Shown here in pieces: positions 39,061 through 64,000 of a stretch of DNA of 64,000 nt. Position 1 is the first letter of the stretch. Each line of letters opens with the position of its first letter. Below the pieces are notes generated by a model that did no database searches, was not told the origin of the DNA, and worked only from the letters and a program-made list of their open reading frames with translations. Where the stretch lies: the NCBI GenBank assembly GCA_037039925.1, contig JAXRKP010000115.1, forward strand, positions 12,501 through 76,500. Direction: 5' to 3'. Made by a program: the position numbers and the translations under genes. The stretch comes from Doris montereyensis. Taxonomy: Eukaryota; Mollusca; Gastropoda; Nudibranchia; Dorididae.

Positions 39061-39485
39061 AAGGGAAGAGAGTAAACAACTTATCTGAAATTTCAAAAAA
39101 TGCCAGTTAGCACTAGGTGATGCTTTCCAAGTTATTGAAGTCTTAAGTATTTTCTCCTTGGTGATAAAAAGGGTCTATTCGTAATGGTAAGAAACCGTGC
39201 GCAAAGCTGCTTCCAGTAAATGGTGAACGTCGGAAAGTAAGAAAAAAAGAAAAAAGAAAAAGAAAAAAAAAAGTGTGTGTAAAAATGACTACCATTGAGT
39301 ACGCTACCATAGATGGGCACACGGAGTGCGAACTGCCAGAGGGACCCAACTTTGCCCGGGATAGAAGGCGTGGGGGGAGCAGGGTAAGGGTGGGATAGTT
39401 TCGTGGGGGTGGTGGGGGCGGATGGGGTAGGGTAGAGGATGGTGAAGGGTCAGGGATAGTAATAGCGTGTACCCGACTATGGGAG
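39061..39485 (-). other. Penelope-like 3' non-coding sequence
   Basis: This stretch lies between the endonuclease stop and the family X block. It holds an A-rich tract (39240-39272) and a GGGTGGGGGCGGATGGGG-type G-rich patch at about 39368-39430, which could form a G-quadruplex. No gene. Confidence 0.45.
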
Positions 39486-39881
39486 TTACTCCAGAGAAAA
39501 TTCTACAAATTGGTGTAAGACGTTCATACCGTCAGGGTTGATTGTGCCCAATCTTACTATAAGCCAGTTCTCTAAAGACTTCATAGACTCAGCACCGCCG
39601 GTACATGACCTGAGAATGCATACTTTCAGGTCATGGGTTCCTCGATGTCCTGGTCCATTAAAATGTAAAGGCACCGGCTTGCTTTCGCAGTATTCGATAT
39701 CTTTCCTGTGATGGCCCCATTTGTTGGAGAGTTGCAAGCCAGTTTCTCCGATATAGGCCATTCCACAATGCCTGCAGCGAAGACCATAAATTATATTGCA
39801 AGAGGCGCAGGAGAATTGCCCATTCACTGTCCAGGTCTGTCTATGGAACTGAATGGTTGTGGAGTCGTCTACAAGGGGCAT
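39486..39881 (-). pseudogene. Penelope-like GIY-YIG endonuclease domain
   Basis: A 131-codon frame contains GLRCRHCGMAYIGETG (YIG half of the GIY-YIG core after a Cys-rich CxxC pair), LSNKWGHHRKDI, PVPLHFNGPGH, LKVCILRSCTGG and SLENWLIVRLGTINPDGMN, with the conserved Glu in the ENWLI box. This is the end of Penelope-type ORFs. It is separated from the RT part by a frameshift. Confidence 0.9.
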
Positions 39882-40025
39882 GTCGTGCAGTTAGTGCGTC
39901 CACATCGGACTGTGCCCGACGGTGAGGAGTCAGTAGAGAGACGACTGTGCACAAGGATATCCTGAAGGCTAGTGTGTCTCTTGGAGGCAATTAATGGAAA
40001 GGAAGGGAAAACACGTCTAGTCTCG

Positions 40026-40496
40026 TCACCAGCGTGTAGAATAGGCAGGTTCTTGCGGACTATATTGATGACACGGTGTGTGTGTGGGGATGGTACGGAA
40101 GGATAAGAGGTATGCGTTTGGTCTTTTTCTTCCTACGATGTTGAGGGCGTCTTTACGGGGTACAATTTTAGCTCTCTGAAAGGCTTGACAAATGATGGCC
40201 CTAGGGTAGCCTCTGCGTAGGAAGAAATCAAACATCTTAGGCGCCTCCTCTGTGAATAGGTGCTCGGCAGAACAGATGCGTCTGAGGCGGAGGAATTGAG
40301 AGTATGGAATAGCATCTTTGCAACGTGGTGGATGAGAGGATGTGTAGTGGAGAAAGCTATGACTGTCTGTATCTTTGTAGAATATTGCAGTTGTAAGCCC
40401 ATGTTCGGAGAGAGAAACGGTGATGTCTAAGAAGTTAACAGTGGATGTAGACTGGGTAAAAGTGAACTTGATAGGTTTGCAAAAAGTTGTTTGCAA
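40026..40496 (-). pseudogene. Penelope-like reverse transcriptase, C-terminal part
   Basis: A 156-codon frame begins MQTTFCKPIKFTFTQSTS and has the typical Penelope stretch VNFLDITVSLSEHGLTTAIFYKDTDSHSFLHYTSSHP, where FLD and KPTD/KDTD..YL boxes are family hallmarks. It continues with IPYSQFLRLRRICS, FFLRRGYP and AFQRAKIV. The catalytic palm lies upstream and is not present, so it cannot work. The frame shifts near 40140-40030 before the endonuclease. Confidence 0.85.
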
Positions 40497-40560
40497 AATC
40501 GAAGAAACGGTCTAAATCAGCTAGTGGATAGTAAGCAACGAACACTATTTTTTTCCTCTC

Positions 40561-41207
40561 AGTCCCATGTAATTTTAAAGTTTGGTCACATCGCCGTTTA
40601 CCGGGCATCTTAGAAGGTTGGTAGATTTACCACATTTAATTTTTTGGTTTTTTATTGACTATTAAACCCTTACGCTAACCCTAAACCCTTACCTAGCCCT
40701 AAACCCTTTTTGTTCTCTCAATGTATCACATGTTTATCCGTTAAACAGCAGTCTGACCTTACATTCTTTTTAGTTTCATGAATCAGGTTCTGCCTTGAAA
40801 ATCAAATTGATGCTGACTAGTGCAGCAACGTGAATGGCAGTTTCCCAAAATGTAACAATGACACTTAACCATTAAGCGATTAGCACGGTATTAAAATTAC
40901 CCATTTCACCCTTACACCCCCGCAACCCCATTGACATGTCTTATATACCAATTGAACGATCATTTTCCAATTCATTAATTGCAACATCTGGTTGGACAAA
41001 AAGTTCACGAGAACAAATGAAAACAACAGAGTATTATAGAATGTGTCAATTAGGTCTCATGACACGCCGTGGATCTACACGGCTTTGCGTGGATACGTTT
41101 GTCCTCTCACAGATAGGTTGTCGTTCGCTATTTCAAAACACTATTATTTCTCTCACTTCTTCTGTGTCTTTATCATTCGGCTTGTATGTGTGTGTATATG
41201 TGTGTAC
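40561..41207. other. Non-coding stretch with telomere-like phrase
   Basis: At about 40663-40712 the sequence reads AAACCCTTACGCTAACCC, then TAAACCCTTACCTAGCCC, a degenerate CCCTAA-type stretch of about 45 bases. It is too short and irregular to call an interstitial telomere. Nothing else is recognised. Confidence 0.4.
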
Positions 41208-41294
<87 letters not shown>

Positions 41295-41321
41295 GAGAGG
41301 GAGACAGACAGACAGACAGAC

Positions 41322-41354
<33 letters not shown>

Positions 41355-41417
41355 CAGAGACAGAGAGAGACAGACAGACAGAGAGGCAGACAGACAGACA
41401 GAGAAATGAATGAGGAG

Positions 41418-41500
<83 letters not shown>

Positions 41501-41561
41501 AGAGAGAGAGAGAGAGAGGGAGAGAGAGAGAGAGAAAGGGGGAGAGAGAGAAAGAAGAGAG

Positions 41562-41639
<78 letters not shown>

Positions 41640-41640
41640 G
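41208..41640. repeat. (GA)n/(GACA)n low-complexity tract
   Basis: About 430 bases of AG repeats interrupted by GACAGACA blocks (41300-41405) and a short unique phrase (AAATGAATGAGGAGGATGGTG). Six overlapping open frames of up to 271 codons (SLSL, RERE) arise only from the repeat. Confidence 0.97.
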
Positions 41641-42484
41641 GTGGATGAGTAGGATGGTGGGAGAGACAGAGGAGATGAGAAAATCTCCCTCCACCAGCAA
41701 AAACTGGCCATCCAATATCTTGAGTTGTCTTTCCCAAACCGGGGTAATTGCTGGTCAACTTACGACTAACACTAACAAACTCCGATCTCTTCAAACCAGC
41801 CTTTGTCATGATTGACCTCTTTCCGTCTCGTATCGATGTACCCATATTGACCTGCATCTGACGTGCCTGCGGGGGTGCAGAAAATATAATCCACAGGTTT
41901 TGAAAGAGGTTGACTATCGTGGTTTTATGACCATGGGTTGAACTTGCATCACCTGCTCTTTTTAACACTAAAACAGAAACTGGGCCCTGACTCGATCGGC
42001 TTCTATTCGCGGAAGGAACCTTTACAATACAAGCTCCTGATGTGTATTCACTTCACACAAGTTTCCTGCTTTCCTATCATGTTGGTGTCTTACTTCTCTC
42101 CTCCAAGGTAGCAGCGTATATTTCTTCAGTCGTGTAGTCTCTGCTTGTATTAAAAATCCTTTAGCAGTTGTTGTAAAATGGCCAGCCAGAATAGTAAGTT
42201 TCACTCCAAATAATATTATGCTGGGCTTGGGGAAAACAACAAACTCAAATGACAGTCAGGAGAGTGTATTCCTCCACCAAAGCACAACGTCTGCTTTCAT
42301 GCGAAAAAACAAAATCTAGATCTAGATCTAGTCTTTTTTGATGTCGATGTCTTTTATCCACATGTAATACTCTTCTCGCCCCCAGACATAAATGTATCCT
42401 ATGCCGGTACGTTTTGAACTAAAACGTCATGTAATTTCATTAATAATGAATGCACCTGTACGGGAGTAGATGATCCCGCCACTC
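41641..42484. other. Unique sequence between GA tract and LINE
   Basis: On the minus strand two adjoining frames have mixed composition: about 41700-41968 (RAGDASSTHGHKTTIV, GTSIRDGKRSIMTKAGLKRS) and 42022-42204 (LTILAGHFTTTAKGFLIQAE). I recognise neither and see no start, splice or polyadenylation context, so I do not call a gene. TCTAGATCTAGATCTAG occurs at 42315-42331. Confidence 0.35.
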
Positions 42485-45400
42485 CACTAGTCTCCTGTTG
42501 CCTTGCAGGCAGGTCTTGGCTGACAAAAGGCTTGGAGCTAACCTGAAAAACAACCTGCTGCCTTGCAGGCCGGTCTTAAATGACTAAAGGCTAAGGGGAG
42601 TTAACCCTGACAGAAAATAACAAGGCATGGTAGGAGGCCTCAAGGTGGCAGCCCCACCATCTACCTAGGCTAGAGTGGGCTAATCCTCTTATCCAGAAAC
42701 CAAACAGATTCAGAGAAACAATGAATATAATATAACCGGTTTGATCTTTCGAACGAACTTGAAACGAATACGGACTGTGATTTTTGAAACATGGAACATT
42801 AGGGCAATAAATGGAAAAGGGTTAGATTTAGTTGAAGAAATGGAAAAATTCAAAGTAGATATTTTGGCCATTACAGAAACAAAAAAAAAGGAAAGAAATA
42901 GAAAATGTAAGACCAAATCATATTTTACTCTCTTCTCAGGAATAGATGTCAAAGATAGAGCTAGAGCAGGAGTAGGCCTCTTAGTGCATAACAGACATGA
43001 AAAGCTACTAGAAAATTGAAATTTATAAGCCCACGGCTATTAGAGGTAAATATTAAACCAAAAGAAAGAGAAATTAAATTATTAATAGCTTATGCACCAA
43101 AGAAAAGGCAACTAAAGAAGAAAACGATTTACAAAATAGCTGCAGAGAATCTTAAACCCAAACAGGAACTAATGCTTTTAGGAGATTTAAATGTTAGAGT
43201 AGGCAACAATGTAGAAACATCAGGAAGTAATAGGTAAAGAAGGAGAGACGACAACTTCTCCAAATGGAGAGAGACTAATATATTTTGCCTAAAGAATAAC
43301 ATGAAAATAGCCAACACATTTTTCTCATAAATATATCCACAAATATCCAAGAGTAAATGAAGACAGGTGTGAAAAGTCAATGATAGACTACATAATAGTT
43401 AGCAGCTCCCTTTTACAGTACAACGGATGCAGAATAATTAATGGAGCAGAAATATTTAGTGATCATCACTTAATGGTAGCCAAAATGAGACTACTGACTG
43501 AAGAAAACAAACAGAAAACGAAAGAGAAGAAAGTTACTAAATCAAAATAGAGGAACTAAATAAACCAGTAGTAAAACAGGTATACCAATTTAGGATAAAA
43601 GACTTATCAGTGAAAGACAGATTGATCTGAATGATAGCACAATAAGAAAAAAGTGGCAAATGTATAAAGAAACACTCCTCAGTTGTACTGAAGAGGTCTG
43701 GGTAGGAAACAACTTAAAGGAGATAGGAAAGAACAGCATGGTGGAATGAGAACGTCAAGACTAAGATCAAGAAAGAAGGATGCCTGGAAGAAATACTTGC
43801 AAACAAAGAGACCAGAGGATAGGATAGATTACGTGAATAAAAGAACTATCGCCAAAGAGGAAGTTAGGGAAATCAAAACAGGAACAATGGGAAGAATTTG
43901 GACAAAGACTTCAAAAAAAGCTATCAAGGAAATCAAAAGCTGTTTTGGGGAGCAATGAAGAGCATGAAAAAGACCAAAGCATGCCCGATACGACAAATTA
44001 AGAATACCAAAGGAGAAATAATGAAAGAAGACAGCGACATCATGGAAGCATATTTTCATCAATTACATAATCCCTCCAGAACATATGAAACAAGGAGTAA
44101 AGATCAATTAGTACGAGTAACAAGTAATTCAGAGGAGACAGCTGGAATGTAGATATATCAATTGAAGAAATCCAAACAGCTATAAGAAAAGTGAAATTAG
44201 GAAAAGCCCCAGGGAGCAGATCAAGTTTATCCAGAAATAATTAAAAACCAAGGGAGAGAGGCAGACAAACTTCTACATTGCAATATGCCAACAAGCATGG
44301 AAGTCCAAACAGGTGCTAGACGACTGTAAAAGGGAACAGTAGTACCAATACATAAGAAAGGATCAACTATGGAATGCTCAAACTATAGATGGATATCACT
44401 ACTTAGCGTACCACGAAAGTATATGCCAGGATACCGCAAATGAGACTAAGGAAAAAGTAGAGGATCAGATTGAAGAGCATCAGAGTGGATTTAGATCAGG
44501 AAGAAGTGTACAAGACCACATATTTACAATATTAGACAAATAACAGACAAATTCATCGAGAGAAACATTGACTTGCACCTGTGTTTTATTGACTTAGAAA
44601 AGGCATTTGACACTGTGATGAGGACGAACTATGGCATTCCTTAAAAAGAACGCAATGTAGAGGCAAAATTTAATAGAATCCATTAAACGTTTTTACAATA
44701 AACCAACATGTGCAGTGAGAGTAGCTGAAAACATATTTGCAGAATTTGATGTAGATATAGGAATAAGACAAGGGTTGTTATCTTAAGTCCTCTTTTGTTT
44801 ATCACATTTATGGATTCAGTCATAAAGACATTCTCAAAAATGAAGAGAAAATGAATGTAGGTATGTGGAAGCTCAAACCAGTAAATGTAGCAATGATTTC
44901 ATTTGCCGATGATTTTGTTCTGTTTGGAAAATCAGGGAAGTGACCTTTAGTCGAATATCAAAATTATAAACAATGAACTAAATAAAGAGGAATGACAGTT
45001 AATGCAAAACCAAAACAATGCTAGTAACTAGGGAAGCTAAAACACAATATCTTAAATTGGACAGGGAGAATTTAGAACAAGTTCAAAGCTACAATTACGT
45101 AGGAGTAATGATTAACTCTGAGGAAAACTAAGAGAAGAAATCAGGCAGATAATGACAAAGGCAATTGCAATATATAACCATCTAGGAAAGGCATTTGTAG
45201 GTAAACAAAATTGTCAACAAAAACGAAAATGGCATTATACAATACAGTTTATTGTCCTACTCTCCTGTATGGCAAAGAAACCTGGACCTTAGACAGTAGA
45301 GAATACAGTAGAGTACAGGCGGCTGAAATGAAATATCTAAGAAGAGTAGTAGGAAAACTAAAGAGACTAAATCAGAAACACAACAATAAGAGAGATCAAA

Positions 45401-45625
45401 CCAAAGCAGATGGCATAAAAACAGAGATGAAAAGAAATCAATTGAGATGATTTGGTCATGTAAACAGAATGAGTGACAATAGAATAGCTAAATCAGTATA
45501 CAGTGCCCAAGGTAAAAGACCAAAAGCCAGACCTCGGAGAAAGTGGGAAGATATAAAAGAGACATTGAAGCATAGAAATTTAACATTTTGGAAGGAAGCA
45601 GAAAATGCCAGGACAGGGAAAATGG
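42485..45625 (+). mobile_element. RTE-like LINE, nearly full length but broken
   Basis: The 5' UTR duplication (42490-42610) and GGTGGCAGCCCCACCATCTACC block are followed by the endonuclease start (about 42780; WNIRAINGKG, VDILAITETKK, GDLNVRVGN), IDYIIVSS and SDHHLMVAK (about 43380-43480), the linker, RT fingers (EHQSGFRSGRSVQDH near 44480), motif A (CFIDLEKAFDTV near 44590), FADDFVLFG near 44901, YCPTLLYGKETWTL near 45250 and RPRRKWEDIKETLKHR near 45530. It ends at about 45622, short of the family 3' tail. Numerous indels break the frame, but the catalytic FADD and SDH boxes remain. Confidence 0.9.
42741..43237 (+). pseudogene. RTE-like LINE endonuclease N-terminal part
   Basis: Two abutting frames (42741-43019 and 43016-43237) share the APE-type endonuclease order: TWNIRAINGKGLDLVEEMEK, DILAITETKKKER (the metal-binding Glu in ITETK), GVGLLVHNRHE, then FISPRLLEVNIKPKEREIKL, LIAYAPK and LGDLNVRVGNN. 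An extra base at the junction creates an early stop. The copy at 51640-52194 on the minus strand has the same segments. Confidence 0.85.
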
Positions 45626-46400
45626 CTCTAGTGATGTTTCATCACCACGTCTATAACATTATCATCACTGTGACTTTTCCACAACTGGTCTACATGTGCA
45701 GAGTAAAGTTGTTGGGGTCTTTTTCACGGCGTTCTGAATAGTGAAGGCGGTAGTATAGAGGTGGTGTCATAGTGTCTCTTAGAAGTGTTGATCTAGTGTC
45801 CATCATAAGCAGTGACTTCAGGATGAATTCGAGGGAAAATGATAATTTCATCATGGAAAAGTAGTAGGCAATATTATGGACGACAGAAGGCGTAAAAGAA
45901 ATAGTAAACCGTACCACGAAGCAAGGCGCTACACCAACCACCCCAAATAAAAACCAATAACAATTTGAAGAAGAGAGCAAGAAGAAAAACGAAAGGAATA
46001 AGAAGAAAAAATGAAGAAGAGGAAGCGATGTTTCAAATAGAATGCATGTCGAAACCTCTGTTCATTGATTGAACATGTCTTGGAAAAATCACTGACGATC
46101 TTCCCCAGACCAATCGTGGAAAATTCCGTTCCCTTCATGAAAATCGCCTCAGTTGCTTTGATATATCAAACATAAACTAACGAGTGCCAAAAAAATAATA
46201 TGCTTGCCGTAAACCGGAAATAGTAACTAGACTTAGTATGAGAACGAATCTGATTGGATAGACTTTGCTTCCTATAGATCTAGGTTTGTGACTTCTACAG
46301 CCGATTGATTTGCATCGTAGGCGATGTATTGCGAGTCCGGTCGCGGAGAGTTTATCTTGTTGTTACTGTTATCTTGTCACGTTGTAGGCAGTTTGAACGT
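45626..46400. other. Non-coding stretch
   Basis: No supported gene. Frames at 45690-46138 on the minus strand are Ser/Phe-rich and unsupported. Confidence 0.4.
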
Positions 46401-46782
46401 ATTTGTGTCATGAAAATGCCTATTTGTGTCATGAAAATACCCATTTGTGGCTATTTGTGTCATGAAAATGCCTATTTGTGTCATGAAAATGCCTATTTGT
46501 GTCATGAAAATGCCTATTTGTGTCATGAAAATGCCTTTTGTGTCATGAAAATGCTTTTATGTCATAAAAATGCCTATTTGTGTCATGAAAATGCCTATTT
46601 GTGTCATGAAAATGTCTATTTGTGTCATGAAAATGCCTATTTGTGTCATGAAAATGCCTATTTGTGTCATGAAAATGCCTATTTGTGTCATGACAATGCC
46701 TATTTGTGTCATGACAATGCCTATTTGTGTCATGAAAATGCCTATTTGTGTCATGAAAATGCCTATTTGTGTCATGACAATG
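46401..46782. repeat. 21-bp minisatellite
   Basis: The unit ATTTGTGTCATGAAAATGCCT repeats about 18 times with few variants (GACAATG in late copies, two shortened units near 46535-46560). Because 21 is a multiple of three, every frame is a heptapeptide array: YLCHENA or CVMKMPI on plus, MTQIGIF on minus, giving open frames of 133-175 codons. None shows signs of being a protein gene. Confidence 0.95.
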
Positions 46783-47085
46783 TCACTGTACATTATTCTT
46801 CGTACATCCCACATACCTCGACGCTTTCTTAAAAGCGAAATCCCAAAGACAAATGGCGAACAAAACTCAAACACGATCACCCCCTCCTCCCCCACACACA
46901 CACACATACACGCACACGCTCGCATGCACCTGGACAACAAAAAACTGAATAAAAACAAAACAAAACCAAAAGAAAACCACTAAAACAAACCAACAAAAAC
47001 ATTCTAAAATAAAAACAACCAAAACCAAAAACCATAAGGAAAAGTTGAATCAAAACCAAAACCAAACGAAGGAAGAAAAAGAAAA
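46783..47085. other. A-rich spacer
   Basis: Contains (CA)n at about 46893-46915 and an (AAAAC)-rich stretch from 46940 to 47060. No gene. Confidence 0.5.
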
Positions 47086-48365
<1,280 letters not shown>

Positions 48366-48477
48366 AAAGAAAGAGCAGCCCAAGCTGTCTATAACCAAAA
48401 GTTCTGCTCAATGACAAATTTCTCTTTACTTTCTGACCTTGTTTTAAATCTACAAAATTGCCTTTCTTTGTCCCCAG

Positions 48478-63482
<15,005 letters not shown>

Positions 63483-64000
63483 GTGAGTTCCATGTTGTGA
63501 TGTTTCAAGTGTGTTTTAATTCGTTGCGTTCTGGCGTCCTGATTGGTTAAAAATCTAGACTCCCAAGATGGCCACCAATCAGTTTGTTAAAATGAAAGGC
63601 AGGCATAAACTTACGTTACTTACAAGGCGCTTGATGACTGAGCGCTAGATCTACCCTGCTGTACCATTTCAACCCAACGGTTTCTCCTATGATGGATGGA
63701 AATAAAGCAACCGCGAATCTTGAAACTATTCGTTTCAATGTCGTTACGACATAGAGCCAAAACTTATCCTGATTTCTATAGAACTTTTGTAGAGGAATTT
63801 TTCACATCAGAGTCCAATAATGAAAGTGACTGAAGCAGAGTTTCTAGTTTCTTGAGCACTCCTTGAACCAAGATCTCCGAATCTATGAGCACATTCACAC
63901 TAACTATTGAGCCATGCTGAATTTAGGAGACAACCCATGTCTCCTCACAGTGATTCGCGAAGGTTGATATGACGTGCTTTTAATATGACCTATTTCTTCA
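63483..64000. other. BCAT: BCAT intron, right edge of window
   Basis: No further exon is seen after the GTGAGT donor at 63483. An ATTGGTTAAAA/CCAATCAGTTTGTTAAAA pair near 63543 and 63575 forms a small imperfect inverted repeat. Confidence 0.5.

Larger units (their letters stand above)
38964..40560 (-). mobile_element. Penelope-like element, 3' half of coding region
   Basis: The minus strand carries the end of a reverse transcriptase, a linker and a GIY-YIG endonuclease, the domain order that defines endonuclease-bearing Penelope-like elements. About 400 bases after the last stop, family X sequence begins (39030-38970: CACCTTCAGTGTAAA, GGTACTTCCTTTCATTCATTC) and continues at 34834-34220 beyond the inserted LINE. 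The 5' part of the RT is missing beyond about 40560. Penelope-like elements prime at nicked ends and often carry hammerhead motifs in their flanking repeats. Confidence 0.85.

Noticed and set aside
40663..40712. Interstitial telomere
   Set aside because: Only about 45 bases with irregular CCCTTA/CCCTAA units; too short and degenerate.
41700..42204. Minus-strand frames with mixed composition
   Set aside because: No family resemblance, no splice sites or signals; may be remnants of an unknown repeat or exon but cannot be supported.
46401..46782. CRISPR-like or coding heptad array
   Set aside because: No spacers; the 21-bp units are contiguous; no splice or start context beyond repeated ATG in the unit.

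Overview
This window looks like nuclear DNA of an animal with a large, repeat-rich genome, most likely a lophotrochozoan and perhaps a gastropod mollusc. Spliced genes with GT-AG introns, AATAAA signals, non-LTR and Penelope-like retroelements and tRNA-derived SINEs make it eukaryotic. The mollusc assignment is inferred from repeat style (SINEs with an internal GTGCACGTTAAAGAT-type motif, abundant TCTAGATCTAGA palindromes) and is not proved. No bacterial, phage, CRISPR or operon structure is present.

Only two genes can be named. RPS5 (40S ribosomal protein S5, uS7) lies on the minus strand at 19353-25189 with four coding exons and an intron just upstream of the start codon. A branched-chain amino-acid aminotransferase gene (BCAT), with a likely mitochondrial presequence, runs on the plus strand from 48486 past the right edge; seven coding exons plus a damaged eighth are recognisable. 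An unrecognised membrane-protein terminal exon sits at 8111-8353 (+). Both named genes carry single-base indels in very conserved codons while splice sites are intact. In RPS5 every indel can be explained as loss of one base from a homopolymer, which points to consensus sequence error rather than to pseudogenes.

Layout: 1-8 kb is AT-rich non-coding DNA with a 41-bp minisatellite (4650-6625) built from a piece of a SINE. 8-14 kb holds the orphan exon, diverged dispersed repeats and a LINE tail. 14.7-18.6 kb carries RTE-like LINE copies. 19-25 kb is RPS5, with a pogo-like MITE and an (AT)n tract in its last intron. 25-31 kb holds several broken LINEs and a Penelope-type 3' end. 31.7-34.2 kb is a long inverted repeat around microsatellites. 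34.2-40.5 kb is a nested structure: a nearly complete CR1-like LINE (34835-38963, flanked by GAAATG duplications) inserted into the 3' region of a Penelope-like element. 41-48 kb contains purine-rich simple repeats, another RTE copy (42485-45625) and a 21-bp minisatellite. 48.4-64 kb is BCAT, whose introns hold an inverted RTE copy, four SINEs and at least six different tandem arrays. One of these, a (CTG)n field of about 1.6 kb, engulfs and disrupts the conserved LFEG exon.

The genes do not form a pathway; the window is mainly a record of transposition and tandem-repeat expansion around two housekeeping genes. I see no convincing new molecular system. The most interesting points are the SINE-born minisatellite, the CTG-invaded BCAT exon, the nested LINE in a Penelope element, and a hammerhead-like core in the Penelope 3' region.
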